Origin: Rhodopseudomonas faecalis
GTDB lineage: Bacteria > Pseudomonadota > Alphaproteobacteria > Rhizobiales > Xanthobacteraceae
DNA: 64,000 bases
Direction: 5' to 3'
Assembly (NCBI RefSeq): GCF_003217325.1
Contig: NZ_QJTI01000023.1
Span: 1 to 64,000, forward strand
This document shows, in pieces, positions 48,589 to 58,421 of the stretch. How positions within the stretch are numbered: the stretch's first letter is position 1; each line of letters starts with the position of its first letter. The position numbers and the translations under genes are program-made. The notes beneath the pieces are model-generated. The model did not search any database, was not told where the DNA came from, and saw only the letters and a list, made by a program, of their open reading frames with translations.

Positions 48589-49541
48589 GCGTCACCGGCC
48601 TTCTTTTTGGTCTTCTTGTCTTTGAACAGTTCTTCACGGGCTTTGGCAGCGTCCTCCGACAGCCGCACCGTCAGCCGATCGGGCAAGCGCATATCGACCG
48701 CGACGATGTCGCGGGACAGAAGCCGTTCCTCCGTGTCGAGCTTGGTCAGCGTCGCCAAAGCCTTGCCGACGTCATGCTCGGGCAGCCGGATATCGAGCCC
48801 GCTCTTGAGCCGCAGGTTCCAGCGCCGCTCGCCGACATAGACCGCCGCCAGCGTCGCCGAACGGATTTCCGGATAGCGCGCCAGCAGCGCGAGAAAATCC
48901 TTGGCCTGGGTCTCGGCGCCCTTGCCGACCACCAGCGGCAATGCCGCGAAATGGCGGGCCACATAGGGTTCCAGCACCGCGCCGTCATCGGCGATCACCG
49001 ACAGCCGGCCCTGATACTGCCAGCGGGCAAAGGCGGTGCGCTCGGTGATCTCGATGGTGAGGTGCCCCGGATAGAGTTTCAGAACAGTGGCGTCGGCGAT
49101 CCACGGATTGGCGATCAGCCGATCGCGCACCGTGGTGGCATCCAGGAACAGCAGCGACGACCGGCCGGTGACACCGCCCAGCGCCAGCACCTCATCCTGG
49201 GTCAATTGCTTGCGGCCCGGCATCGACACCGAGGTGATGCGGAACCCGGCGAGATTGGCGACCGCGTTGCGGGCATCGTTGAAGCCGGTGATGGCCTCCT
49301 CGAGATGGCCACCCTTGACCACGCCGAGCGCGACGCTGCCGAGCAGCACCAAGGTGGTGACTACCACCCCGAGCCGCGCCGGCAGGTACTTTTCAAGCCA
49401 GGCGATGACGCGGTGATTGCTATACCGTTCCAGCTTGCGGGCGCGGCGGGCACGACGGCTCCGCTCCCACCGCTCGCGCAGCAGAATCCCCGCCCCACGG
49501 GCGGCGGCTCTCAGGTCAGATAGCAGCCCCTGCCGTCTCAT
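48585..49541 (-). CDS. ftsQ: Cell division protein FtsQ
   Basis: Bitopic divisome protein. Basic N-terminal cytoplasmic part, one membrane helix (VVVTTLVLLGSVALGVV, about 56-72), POTRA domain (ITSVSMPGRKQLTQDEVLAL) and beta domain. I start at ATG 49541 (MRRQGLLSD), overlapping the ddl stop (ATGA at 49538-49541), which beats a start ten codons earlier. 318 residues. Confidence 0.95.
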   Translation of the reverse strand: MRRQGLLSDLRAAARGAGILLRERWERSRRARRARKLERYSNHRVIAWLEKYLPARLGVVVTTLVLLGSVALGVVKGGHLEEAITGFNDARNAVANLAGFRITSVSMPGRKQLTQDEVLALGGVTGRSSLLFLDATTVRDRLIANPWIADATVLKLYPGHLTIEITERTAFARWQYQGRLSVIADDGAVLEPYVARHFAALPLVVGKGAETQAKDFLALLARYPEIRSATLAAVYVGERRWNLRLKSGLDIRLPEHDVGKALATLTKLDTEERLLSRDIVAVDMRLPDRLTVRLSEDAAKAREELFKDKKTKKKAGDA

Positions 49542-50464
49542 CGACCGAGCGAGGCGTCCTCCACCATCCATTGCACGAGCTCGTCAAAGGTTATGCCCGC
49601 ATACGCTGCGAGCTCTGGCACGAGTGACGTCTCGGTCATTCCGGGTTGGGTATTGACCTCGAGGCAGACGAGGCCGCTTGCCCCCTCGATGCGATCGTCG
49701 AAGCGGAAATCCGCCCGGCTCACGCCCCGGCAGCCGAGCGCAACATGCGCCGCCAACGTTAACCTTCGGACCTCCTGGTAAACAAAAGGTAAAAGAGATG
49801 CAGGCAGGATGTGTTTTGACGCGCCCGGAGAATACTTTGCCTCATAGTCGTAGAATCGTACCGTCGGCACAATCTCGATAACGTCGGTCGGCTCGCCCTT
49901 CACGACCGCGCAAGTCAGTTCCTTGCCCGGAACATATTTCTCGACCAGCAGCCGCTCGCCATAGGCCCAGTCATCGCGGAACAGTTCCTGCGGCGGATGG
50001 GTATGGTCCTTGGTGATGATGAACACCCCGACGCTGGAACCATCCGCCACCGGCTTGATGACATAAGGCGGCTCCATGACATGGCCCTTGGCGATCTCGG
50101 CGCGGGTCGCGGTCAGCCCTTCGGGCACCGGAACGCCAGCCGCCTTCATCACCGTCTTGGCGATGTCCTTGTTCATCGCCAAGGCCGACGCCAGCACCCC
50201 AGAATGCGAATAGGGAATCGCCAGCGTCTCGAGCACGCCCTGAATGGTGCCGTCCTCGCCCGGATGGCCGTGCAGCATCACCAGCGCCGCATCGGGGCGC
50301 AGCTCGGCAAGCCTGGTAGCGATGGCGCGATCGACGTCGATCCGGGTCACCTGATAGCCACAGCGCTCCAGCGCATCGGCGCAGGCTTTGCCGGAGCGCA
50401 GCGAGACCTCCCGTTCGGATGACCAGCCTCCGAACAGTACGGCGACGTGCTTGCGTTTTGTCAC
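49538..50464 (-). CDS. ddl: D-alanine--D-alanine ligase
   Basis: ATP-grasp enzyme making D-Ala-D-Ala. Signatures VLFGGWSSEREVSLRSG near the N terminus and LEVNTQPGMTETSLVPE near the C terminus; HGHPGEDGTIQGVLE also present. 308 residues. GTG start (GTG ACA AAA CGC). Coupled to ftsQ. The neighbour to its right, a glycosyltransferase, is divergent. Confidence 0.96.
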   Translation of the reverse strand: MTKRKHVAVLFGGWSSEREVSLRSGKACADALERCGYQVTRIDVDRAIATRLAELRPDAALVMLHGHPGEDGTIQGVLETLAIPYSHSGVLASALAMNKDIAKTVMKAAGVPVPEGLTATRAEIAKGHVMEPPYVIKPVADGSSVGVFIITKDHTHPPQELFRDDWAYGERLLVEKYVPGKELTCAVVKGEPTDVIEIVPTVRFYDYEAKYSPGASKHILPASLLPFVYQEVRRLTLAAHVALGCRGVSRADFRFDDRIEGASGLVCLEVNTQPGMTETSLVPELAAYAGITFDELVQWMVEDASLGR

Positions 50465-50588
50465 TTGATGTCCTCAAACTACTGGCGACGCGACGACTTC
50501 GCTGCGAAGCCCGTTGGAATCTGGGATTTTCGATGATTCCGTCGATTCGGAGAAGCGGTCTTCGTACCCTCTGATCCTCCTTCCTTGC

Positions 50589-51764
50589 ATGACCCTCGAT
50601 TCCGCAGCCCCTACTCCCAAGCCTTCGCCGGCCCCTGGCCGTCGCCTTCGCGTCGCCCTGATGATCTCCGGCACCGGCGTCAACGGCGTCGCGGTCCATT
50701 GTCTGCTGCTGACGCAATATTTGCTCAGCCGCGGCCACCGCGTGCTGCTGCTGCACCGCCCCGACGCCTGGATCGGCGACCGGCCCGGCCTGGAGGGCGC
50801 CGAGAAATTCGTCACGACCTTCGGCCGCAGTCCCAAGGAACTGATCCGGGTGACGCGCCGGCTCAACCAGTTCGAGCCCGACGTGCTGCACACCCATATG
50901 AGCAGCGCCCATACCTACGGCATGCTGGCGCGGATTCTGAGCCGGCGTCCGGTGGTTGCCACCGCGCATTCCAGCTCGTTGCAGCTGCATTGGTGGTTCA
51001 ACAATTTCGTCATCGCCACCTCGCCCGACGCCGAACGGCATCACGTCACGGTCAATCGGGTGCGGCGCTCCGCGATGCGGATGATTCCGAGCTTCATCGA
51101 CACCTCGCGCTTTCCGGTGATCGCGCCAGAGGAACGCGCTGCGGCGCGCCTCACGCTCGGCATCGACCAGGGCGCCTTCGTGATCGGCTGCGTCGGCGAT
51201 ATCTGCGAACGCAAGCGCCAGATCGACATGGTGCGCGCGCTCGCGGTGGTGCTGCAGCGCGAGCCGTCGGCGCGGCTGCTGCTGGTCGGTGGCCACTTCA
51301 AGGACTACTACGCCGAATTGCAGCAGGTCGCCGCCGACCTTGGCGTCACCGACCGGATAATCGCGCCGGGCAGCCGCAATGACGTGGCCGCGCTATTGGC
51401 GGCGCTCGACGTGTTCGCGCTGGTGTCGCGCAAGGAATCGAGCCCGCTCGCCGTGCTCGAGGCGATGTCGCGCGGCCTGCCGGTGATCGCCACCGATGTC
51501 GGCATGCTGGCCGATTTCGTCGCCGAGGGCACGACCGGCCACATCGTCAAGGTCAGCGATGTCGCGGCGATCAGCAACCATCTACTGGCGTTCGCCGCCG
51601 ATCCGGAGCGCCGGCAGCGCATGGGTGATGCCGCCCAGCTCGCGGCCCGCACCCGCTATGACGTCGCGGTGCTCGGCCCGCAGACCGAGCAGGTGCTGAC
51701 CGAGGCCGCCGCGATCCGCAACCGACCGCCATTCGGCTTTGTGGCCGGGCTATGCGGCAGCTAA
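50589..51764 (+). CDS. Glycosyltransferase family 4 protein
   Basis: 391 residues from ATG 50589. N-terminal half LMISGTGVNGVAVHCLLLTQ and DVLHTHMSSAH; C-terminal GT-B half IGCVGDICERKRQIDMVRA and VSRKESSPLAVLEAMSRG, the EX7E motif of GT4 enzymes. Donor and acceptor unknown. It lies on the plus strand inside the dcw cluster, divergent from ddl, so it has its own promoter in 50465-50588. Next gene 15 bases downstream. Confidence 0.92.
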   Translation: MTLDSAAPTPKPSPAPGRRLRVALMISGTGVNGVAVHCLLLTQYLLSRGHRVLLLHRPDAWIGDRPGLEGAEKFVTTFGRSPKELIRVTRRLNQFEPDVLHTHMSSAHTYGMLARILSRRPVVATAHSSSLQLHWWFNNFVIATSPDAERHHVTVNRVRRSAMRMIPSFIDTSRFPVIAPEERAAARLTLGIDQGAFVIGCVGDICERKRQIDMVRALAVVLQREPSARLLLVGGHFKDYYAELQQVAADLGVTDRIIAPGSRNDVAALLAALDVFALVSRKESSPLAVLEAMSRGLPVIATDVGMLADFVAEGTTGHIVKVSDVAAISNHLLAFAADPERRQRMGDAAQLAARTRYDVAVLGPQTEQVLTEAAAIRNRPPFGFVAGLCGS

Positions 51765-51779
51765 GCGCATGAGGCCGCG

Positions 51780-52616
51780 ATGATCAGAGCCTGGCTCAAT
51801 TTCGATAGCATTGGCATCTTCGCGACCCTGGCCGCGCTGTATTTCGGCGTCGCGGTCACGCTGGTGCTGCTGGTGTTCTCGTCGCCGCTGAAGACCACCA
51901 TCAAGACCTTCACCGGGGTGGTCGCACCGTTCTTCTCGTCGGTGGCGATCCTGTTCGCGCTGCTCACCAGCTTTCTCAGCTACGATATTCTCGAGCGCAA
52001 TCGCCAAGCCTCCAAAGCGGTGCAAAGCGAGGCCGGCGAATTGCAGAACGTCTATTCGCTGAGCGTCGCCTCGGTCACCGACATGAGCGAGATCCGCAAA
52101 TCGCTGCAAACCTATGTGGCCTCGGTGCTCAAGCACGAATGGCCGCCGGCGGCCGGCCATAGCGCGCCCGACACCGACGCCGCCTATGACGAATTCCTGC
52201 GCCGGCTCAGCGATCCATCGATCAGCCGCGACGCCAGCGCCGCGGTGCATGCCGCGATGCTGTCGGCGGCGGTGCACGCCGGCACCGCGCGCAACAATCG
52301 CATCACACTGTCCACCGATCGCACCGCCGAATTGAAATGGATTTCTGTACTGCTGCTCGGCGTGATCACCCAGGTCGCGATCGCGGTGGTGCATCTTGAG
52401 CGGCGGCGCGCAATGGTGGCGGCGCTCACCGTGTTCTCGACCGGCGCCATTGTCGCGCTCGGCCTGGTCGCGCTGCAGGAAGACCCGTTCGGCGGCGTAT
52501 TCAAAGTGTCGCCGGTGCCGCTGGAACGGCTGCTTACGCTGCCGACGACGCTGACACAGGCTCCGGATGCGCAGGTGCAAGTCGCACCAGTGCAGGTCGC
52601 GCCAGCGACCAAGTAG
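51780..52616 (+). CDS. DUF4239 membrane protein (bestrophin-like)
   Basis: 278 residues with hydrophobic segments near 12-35, 45-65, 185-205 and 215-235. The central region AVQSEAGELQNVYSL and the TM pattern match DUF4239, a bestrophin-like family of unknown function. Follows the glycosyltransferase by 15 bases, so the two are likely one unit. Low-complexity tail APDAQVQVAPVQVAPATK. Confidence 0.85.
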   Translation: MIRAWLNFDSIGIFATLAALYFGVAVTLVLLVFSSPLKTTIKTFTGVVAPFFSSVAILFALLTSFLSYDILERNRQASKAVQSEAGELQNVYSLSVASVTDMSEIRKSLQTYVASVLKHEWPPAAGHSAPDTDAAYDEFLRRLSDPSISRDASAAVHAAMLSAAVHAGTARNNRITLSTDRTAELKWISVLLLGVITQVAIAVVHLERRRAMVAALTVFSTGAIVALGLVALQEDPFGGVFKVSPVPLERLLTLPTTLTQAPDAQVQVAPVQVAPATK

Positions 52617-52649
52617 CGGACCAGGTCAGCGCACCACGCTGCGGCGTTG

Positions 52650-53573
52650 CTACGCCGCGGCGTTGCCGATGCGTTTGATTTCCCATTGCAGCTCGACGCC
52701 GGAATGGGCCTTGACCCGGCTGCGCACCGTCTCGCCCAGCGTCTCGATATCGGCAGCGGTGGCGTCGCCATTGTTGATCAGGAAATTGCAGTGCATTTCC
52801 GAGACTTGCGCACCGCCCAGCCGCAGGCCGCGGCAGCCGGCGGCGTCGATCAGCTTCCAGGCGCTCATGCCCGGCGGATTCTTGAAGGTCGAGCCCCCGG
52901 TCTTTTCGCGCACCGGCTGCGCCAGTTCGCGATGGGCCTGCACTTCATTCATCTTGGCGCGGATCAGATCGGGCGCTTTCGGCGCACCGCGCAGCCGCGC
53001 CGAGGTGAAGATCAGCGACGGATCGGCGCCGCTGTGCCGGTAGCTGAACTGCATCGCCGCGGCATCGAGCTTCAACAGGCGGCCATCGCGCGTCACCGCG
53101 GTGGCGTCGATCAGCACGTCCTTGGTTTCGCGGCCATTGGCGCCGGCATTCATGCGCAGCGCGCCGCCGATCGTGCCGGGAATGCCGTAGTAAAACTCCA
53201 GCCCGCCGAGTCCGGCGGCAGCCGCCTGCTCCGCGACGCGCTTGTCGAGCGCGGCCGCGCCGGCATGCACGATTTGATCAATCACCTCGGTCTGGCCAAA
53301 ACCGCGCGGCGTCAACCGGATGGTGACGCCCGGCAACCCGCCGTCGCGCACGATCAGATTGGAGCCGACGCCGACCACGGTGACGTCGAGACCGGCCGGC
53401 AGATGCGCCAGGAAGTAAGCGAGATCGGCCTCATCGGCCGGCGTGAACAGGCATTGTGCCGGACCGCCAACCCGAAACCAGGTCAGCGGCGCCAGCGATT
53501 CATTGGCGAGCATCCGGCCGCGCAGCTCCGGCATCGCGGCGTGCAATTCGGGGGTGATGTCGGGAAAGGTCAT
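52650..53573 (-). CDS. murB: UDP-N-acetylenolpyruvoylglucosamine reductase
   Basis: FAD enzyme forming UDP-MurNAc. FAD motif [15 protein letters not shown]; catalytic region [13 protein letters not shown]-terminal [17 protein letters not shown] with the active Ser. Start ATG 53573 ([10 protein letters not shown]), 307 residues. The frame upstream reads through a family B repeat ([10 protein letters not shown]...), so the longer form is rejected. It is the next minus-strand dcw gene after murC. Confidence 0.96.
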   Translation of the reverse strand: MTFPDITPELHAAMPELRGRMLANESLAPLTWFRVGGPAQCLFTPADEADLAYFLAHLPAGLDVTVVGVGSNLIVRDGGLPGVTIRLTPRGFGQTEVIDQIVHAGAAALDKRVAEQAAAAGLGGLEFYYGIPGTIGGALRMNAGANGRETKDVLIDATAVTRDGRLLKLDAAAMQFSYRHSGADPSLIFTSARLRGAPKAPDLIRAKMNEVQAHRELAQPVREKTGGSTFKNPPGMSAWKLIDAAGCRGLRLGGAQVSEMHCNFLINNGDATAADIETLGETVRSRVKAHSGVELQWEIKRIGNAAA

Positions 53574-53587
53574 ACGCTTACGGCCGA

Positions 53588-53734
53588 TGACGGGGATGGC
53601 CGGGACAAGCCCGGCCATGACGGAACGAGTGGAAGCGTGCTAATGTCACTACCCCCGATTGCCCAGTTGTTTGTGATGGATTGAACTCTCAGCACGTCAT
53701 GGCCGGGCTTGTCCCGGCCATCCACGTCTTGCGG
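53588..53734. repeat. Family B palindromes upstream of GIY-YIG gene 2
   Basis: Unit 1 (53588-53622) contains GATGGCCGGGACAAGCCCGG. Unit 2 (53692-53734) is inverted: CACGTCATGGCCGGGCTTG...CCATCCACGTCTTGC. The gene starts 10 bases after unit 2. Confidence 0.88.
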
Positions 53735-53743
53735 AGGAGCAGC

Positions 53744-54034
53744 ATGGCTGGCGGCTATGTCTATGTTCTGACTAACCGGCCGAACGGCATCTTGTATGTC
53801 GGCGTCACCAGCGATCTGGTCCGCCGCGTGTATCAGCACCGCGAAGGTTTCGTGGACGGCTTCACCAAGCGATACGGGCTGAAGCGGCTGGTGTACTTCG
53901 AACATTTCGAGGATATCCGAACCGCTATCCAACGCGAGCACAACATCAAGCACTGGCCGCGAGCTTGGAAGGTCCGGATGATCCTGGCGACCAACCCCAG
54001 TTGGGATGACCTGTTTCCGACCATCGCGCAGTGA
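53744..54034 (+). CDS. GIY-YIG nuclease domain protein 2 (UPF0213/YhbQ-like)
   Basis: 96 residues: MAGGYVYVLTNRPNGILYVGV, R in SDLVRRVYQH, FTKRYGLKRLVYFE, and Glu in IQREHNIKHWPRAWK. Paralogue of the gene at 40813 by length and motif order. Ribosome site GGAGGAGC. Located between murC and murB on the opposite strand. Family B palindromes lie directly on both sides, mutually inverted. Confidence 0.93.
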   Translation: MAGGYVYVLTNRPNGILYVGVTSDLVRRVYQHREGFVDGFTKRYGLKRLVYFEHFEDIRTAIQREHNIKHWPRAWKVRMILATNPSWDDLFPTIAQ

Positions 54035-54070
54035 AGACGTGGATGGCCGGGACAAGCCCGGCCATGACGA
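54034..54070. repeat. Family B palindrome downstream of GIY-YIG gene 2
   Basis: GACGTGGATGGCCGGGACAAG, then CCCGGCCATGACG, beginning at the gene's stop codon. It is the reverse complement of 53692-53730, giving the gene terminal inverted repeats of about 36 bases. Confidence 0.88.
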
Positions 54071-54168
54071 AGCGCGAAGCATGGCAGCAGTCTGGTGCAT
54101 CATCAGCCCTGCCGGCTGATTAGCACCATCACGGCTCCATTTCAGTGCGGCAGCCATCAGCTGCGCCA

Positions 54169-55572
54169 TCAGCCGAGCGCCTTCAATTCGCCCGGCAGCG
54201 CATAGGCCCATTGCGTGATGTTGCCGGCGCCGAGACAAACCACATAGTCGCCGGGCTTGGCGATCTCATGCACGACGCGCGCCAAGGACGCGGCGTCGGG
54301 CAGCGCCACCGCCTCGCGATGGCCGTGGGCGCGCAGCCCGAGCACGAAGTTGTCGCGGTCGATGCCGGCGATCGGCGTCTCGCCGGCCGGATAGACCTCG
54401 GCGACAACGACGGTGTCGGCGTCGTTGAAGCAGGTGCAAAATTCTTCGAACAGCGTTTGCAGGCGGGTGTAGCGATGCGGCTGCACCACGGCGATCACCC
54501 GGTTGCCGGTCGACTCGCGCGCCGCCTTCAGCACCGCGGCGATCTCCACCGGATGATGACCGTAATCGTCGATCACGGTGATGCCGTTGTGTTCGCCGGT
54601 CTTGGTAAAGCGGCGGCGCACGCCGCCAAAGCCGGCCAGCGCCTTGCGGATCACGTCATCGGGCAGACCGAGTTCATGTGCGACCGCGATCGCGGCGGTG
54701 GCATTGAGCGCGTTGTGGCGGCCGGGCATAGGCAGCATCAGATCATCGATCTCATGCGCGGTCTCAGCCTTGCGGTCGCGGAACGCGACCTTGAAGCGCG
54801 ACGCACCGCCATTTGGCGTCAGATCCAGCAGCCGGACATCGGCCTGCGGATTCTCGCCATAGGTGATGATGCGGCGGTCTTCGATCTTGCCGACCAGCGC
54901 CTGCACCACCGGATGGTCGATGCACATCACCGCAAAACCGTAGAACGGCACGTTCTCGACGAAATTGCGGAACGCCTCCTGCACGGCCTCAAAGGTCTTG
55001 AAGTGATCGAGATGCTCTGGATCGACATTGGTGACGATCGCGACGTCGGCCGGCAGTTTGAGGAACGTGCCGTCGCTCTCATCGGCTTCCACCACCATCC
55101 ACTCGCCATCGCCGAGCCGGGCGTTGGTGCCATAGGCGTTGATGATGCCACCATTGATCACGGTCGGATCGAATTCGCCGGCGTCGAGCAACGAAGCGAC
55201 CAGCGAGGTGGTGGTGGTTTTGCCATGGGTGCCGGCAATGGCGACGCAGCTTTTCAGCCGCATCAGTTCGGCCAGCATTTCGGCGCGCCGCACCACCGGG
55301 ATGCGCTGCGCCCGCGCCGCCAGCAGTTCTGGATTGTCGCGCTTGATCGCGGTCGAGACCACCACCACGTCGGCGCCGGCCACGTTCTCGGCCTTGTGCC
55401 CGACATTGATGGCGATGCCCTTGGCGCGCAGCCGCTGGACGTTGGCGCCTTCCGAGGCGTCGGAACCCTGCACCGTGTAGCCGAGATTGCACAGCACCTC
55501 GGCAATGCCGCTCATGCCGATGCCGCCGATCCCGACGAAGTGAATGGGTCCGATCTCGCGCGGCAGTCTCAT
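54169..55572 (-). CDS. murC: UDP-N-acetylmuramate--L-alanine ligase
   Basis: Adds L-Ala to UDP-MurNAc. Opening [21 protein letters not shown] loop [17 protein letters not shown]-terminal QPHRYTRLQ. Start ATG 55572 (MRLPREIGP) with GGAAGAG; 467 residues. Follows murG. Confidence 0.97.
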   Translation of the reverse strand: MRLPREIGPIHFVGIGGIGMSGIAEVLCNLGYTVQGSDASEGANVQRLRAKGIAINVGHKAENVAGADVVVVSTAIKRDNPELLAARAQRIPVVRRAEMLAELMRLKSCVAIAGTHGKTTTTSLVASLLDAGEFDPTVINGGIINAYGTNARLGDGEWMVVEADESDGTFLKLPADVAIVTNVDPEHLDHFKTFEAVQEAFRNFVENVPFYGFAVMCIDHPVVQALVGKIEDRRIITYGENPQADVRLLDLTPNGGASRFKVAFRDRKAETAHEIDDLMLPMPGRHNALNATAAIAVAHELGLPDDVIRKALAGFGGVRRRFTKTGEHNGITVIDDYGHHPVEIAAVLKAARESTGNRVIAVVQPHRYTRLQTLFEEFCTCFNDADTVVVAEVYPAGETPIAGIDRDNFVLGLRAHGHREAVALPDAASLARVVHEIAKPGDYVVCLGAGNITQWAYALPGELKALG

Positions 55573-55735
55573 GGTAGGTCTCTTCCAGTTCAGCACCGGA
55601 CGCTCGCACCCGGCAACGAATCGGCGCCGCCTCGTGCGACGCCGGAAGCCGCCTTGGGTATACCCGGCGCGGCGCGATGAAAAGCGTCAAGTCGTTCGCC
55701 CTCGCCCGCTCGCACGGGCGGATCGGCGGGCTATC

Positions 55736-56860
55736 TCATTGAAAGGTCGTGGATTTAACCGAAATCCCCGCCGTCTTGATCACCAGATCGGCAAGCCGGT
55801 CGGCGGCATCGAGCCGGCCGACGCCGCGCGCACCCTCGGCCATGGCGGTAAGCCGCTCCGGCGCGCCAGCCAGCGCGGTGATCTCCTGCGCCAGCCGTGC
55901 CGGGGTAAAATCGCCCTGCACGATCCGGATCGCGCCGCCGGCCTGCGCCAGCACGCCGGCATTGGCATACTGGTCCTGATCGATGGCGCCGGGCAGCGGC
56001 ACCAGGATCGACGGCCGGCCGATCGCGGCCAGCTCCGCCACGGTGCCCGCGCCGGAGCGCGACACCACTAGATGGCTGGAGGCGAGCCGCGCCGGCAGAT
56101 CGCTGAAAAACGGTTCCAACTCGAAATTGAGCTTCAGCCGATCATAGACCGCGCGCACCCGCGCCATATCCTCGTCGCGCACCTGCTGCACCAGCACCAG
56201 CCGCCGCCACAGCTCCGGGGGCAACTGCTCGATGGCATATGGCACCACATCGGCCATCACCCGCGCGCCCTGGCTGCCGCCGGTGACCAGCAGCCGCAGC
56301 GCGCCATCGGGTTCGGGCGCAACATAGGGCACCGCCGCCGCAGCGAGAATCGCCGGGCGCATCGGCGTGCCGGTGGTGGTGGTCTTGCCGGACAGCACCG
56401 GATCGCGGTCAAGCACGCCGGGCAGCGAGGTGGCGATCGCGCTCACCTTGCCGGACAGAAAACGGTTGGCGCGGCCCATCACCGCGTTGGCTTCATGGAC
56501 CAGGGTCGGAATGCCCAGCAGCCGCGCCGCCAGCAGCGGCGGCAGCGTCGGATAGCCGCCAAAGCCGATCACCGCGGCCGGTTTCAGCCGGCGCATCAGG
56601 CTCAGCGCCATCAGGCCGCCCGCGCCGAGCTTGAGCATGGTGCGCGCCAGCGCGATCGGCGAGCGGCCGCGCACGGTCTCACTCGGCACCACGTCGATCA
56701 TGTCGCGGGAGAACAGCCCGCTATAGCGCAGCGCGCGGTCGTCGGTGACCAGCCGCACGCGCAGGCCGCGCCGCATCAGCACGACGCCGAGCGCCTCGGC
56801 CGGAAACAGGTGGCCGCCGGTTCCTCCGGCAGCGAGCAGAATGAGCGGAGCTGGGTTCAT
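55736..56860 (-). CDS. murG: Lipid II synthase MurG (GlcNAc transferase)
   Basis: Adds GlcNAc to lipid I at the inner membrane. N-terminal LLAAGGTGGHLFPAEAL (8-24) and the donor-site segment VSRSGAGTVAELAAIGRPS; PLPGAIDQDQYANA follows. 374 residues, ATG 56860. Between ftsW and murC. Confidence 0.97.
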   Translation of the reverse strand: MNPAPLILLAAGGTGGHLFPAEALGVVLMRRGLRVRLVTDDRALRYSGLFSRDMIDVVPSETVRGRSPIALARTMLKLGAGGLMALSLMRRLKPAAVIGFGGYPTLPPLLAARLLGIPTLVHEANAVMGRANRFLSGKVSAIATSLPGVLDRDPVLSGKTTTTGTPMRPAILAAAAVPYVAPEPDGALRLLVTGGSQGARVMADVVPYAIEQLPPELWRRLVLVQQVRDEDMARVRAVYDRLKLNFELEPFFSDLPARLASSHLVVSRSGAGTVAELAAIGRPSILVPLPGAIDQDQYANAGVLAQAGGAIRIVQGDFTPARLAQEITALAGAPERLTAMAEGARGVGRLDAADRLADLVIKTAGISVKSTTFQ

Positions 56861-56929
56861 GATTGGCTTGCCTGATAAATCACAGCCCGCGCGATCTCAA
56901 GACGGGCGAACGGCGCTCAAGCATGCCGG

Positions 56930-58081
56930 TCAGGCGTAGCCTGGCGTTGCGGACGCGCGGCTGGCCGACTCCACCTCGATCTGCGGGCGGTGCCGGGTTA
57001 GCGCGAGCATCATGCCGACGCCATAGGCCAGCGACACCATCGACGAGCCGCCATAGGAGATGAACGGCAGCGTCATACCTTTGGCGGGTAGCAATTGCAG
57101 GTTCACCGCCATGTTGATCGCGGCCTGCACGCCGAACAGGATCGCAAGGCCCGCAGCGGCAAAGCGCGCGAACAGATCCTCGGAGGCATAGGCGCGCGAC
57201 AGCGTGCGCAGCACGATGAAGGCGTACAGCGCCAAAATGCCCAGGCACAGCACAATGCCGAATTCCTCGGCGCCGACCGCGAACACGAAGTCGGTATGGC
57301 TATCCGGCAGCGTGCGTTTGGCAATGCCCTCGCCCGGCCCAAGGCCGAGCCAGCCGCCATTGCTGAACGCTTCCATCGCGGTATCGACCTGGAAGGTGTC
57401 GCCCGACGCCGGGTTCATGAACCGTTTGATACGGCCGGCGACGTGCGGAACGAACAGATAGGCCGCGAACAGCCCGGCGGCGGCGACGCCCGCCAGCCCC
57501 AGCACCCAGACGATGCGCATACCGGCGATGAAGAACAGCGCGCCCCACGACATCAGGATCAGCATGGTCTGGCCGAAATCCGGCTCCATCACCAGCAAGG
57601 TCACCAGCAGCAGCAAAATGCCGACCGCCATCGAGGTCGCCGGCATTTCCGGCCGGCGCGCCGATTCCGAGAACAGCCAGGCCGCCAGTACCACGAAGGC
57701 CGGCTTGGCCGATTCCGAGGCCTGGATATTGATGCCCAGGATGGTGATCCAGCGCCGCGAGCCCTTCACTTCCGGCCCGAACAGCAGCGTCGCCATGATC
57801 AGCGCCACCGAGACCGCAAACACCACCAGCGCGCTGCGCCTGATCTGGCGCGGCGACAGGAACGACACGCCGATCAGCACGATGAACGACGGCAGCAGGA
57901 ACATGACGTGGCGGTTGAAGAAGTGGAACGAGTCGAGCCCGATCCGTGTCGCCACCGGCGGCGACGCCGCCAGCGACAGGATCACCCCGCCAAGCATCAA
58001 CACCACGATCGCGGCGAGCAGCAGCCGGTCGACGGTCCACCACCATTCGCTGAACGGGGTGCGCTGTTCACGGGAGATCAT
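56930..58081 (-). CDS. ftsW: Cell division protein FtsW
   Basis: SEDS-family septal peptidoglycan polymerase, ten predicted helices. Signature region WLGLGPGEGIAKRTLPDSHTD and LPFISYGGSSMVSLAYGVG. 383 residues; ATG 58081. Located between murD and murG. Confidence 0.97.
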   Translation of the reverse strand: MISREQRTPFSEWWWTVDRLLLAAIVVLMLGGVILSLAASPPVATRIGLDSFHFFNRHVMFLLPSFIVLIGVSFLSPRQIRRSALVVFAVSVALIMATLLFGPEVKGSRRWITILGINIQASESAKPAFVVLAAWLFSESARRPEMPATSMAVGILLLLVTLLVMEPDFGQTMLILMSWGALFFIAGMRIVWVLGLAGVAAAGLFAAYLFVPHVAGRIKRFMNPASGDTFQVDTAMEAFSNGGWLGLGPGEGIAKRTLPDSHTDFVFAVGAEEFGIVLCLGILALYAFIVLRTLSRAYASEDLFARFAAAGLAILFGVQAAINMAVNLQLLPAKGMTLPFISYGGSSMVSLAYGVGMMLALTRHRPQIEVESASRASATPGYA

Positions 58082-58421
58082 CGACGCTCCTCGGCGATCC
58101 TGGGAATGATTGCAGCCGGCGAGCCGCGGCCACCGATTGGCCGTCGGCCGGCAGATGGCGCCGGGCTCACCTCATTGGTGCGCCATCGTGGTTGCCAAGG
58201 GGTTAATGGAATCGAAATGATTGCAGGGAGCTGGCCGAGCGTCCGTCACGGCCGGGGCCGGCGCCCTCTCCCCGCTCCCCGCTGCGCGGGGAGAGGTAAA
58301 GAGCGGCCTATCGCCCGGTGGTGAATCCCGATTTATCCGCACGGTCTGACACGGTGGCGGCCGGCTCCCTCTCCCCGCTTGCGGGGAGAGGTAAAGAGCG
58401 GCCAGGCGGCGGGGCAAATCC
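58082..58421. other. Gap between ftsW and murD
   Basis: 340 bases with two family C palindromes (listed separately) and no gene. It interrupts an otherwise tight series. Confidence 0.6.
58264..58391. repeat. Two family C palindromes in direct order
   Basis: Copies at 58264-58296 and 58367-58391, each followed by GTAAAGAGCGGCC, so they are direct repeats. The first has an internal duplication (CCCCGCTCCCCGCTGCG), so its arms are uneven. Confidence 0.85.

Noticed and set aside
53574-53618. Longer N terminus for MurB ([10 protein letters not shown]...)
   Set aside because: Encoded by a family B palindrome; such MAGLVPAI extensions are repeat translations, and the start at 53573 is family-like.
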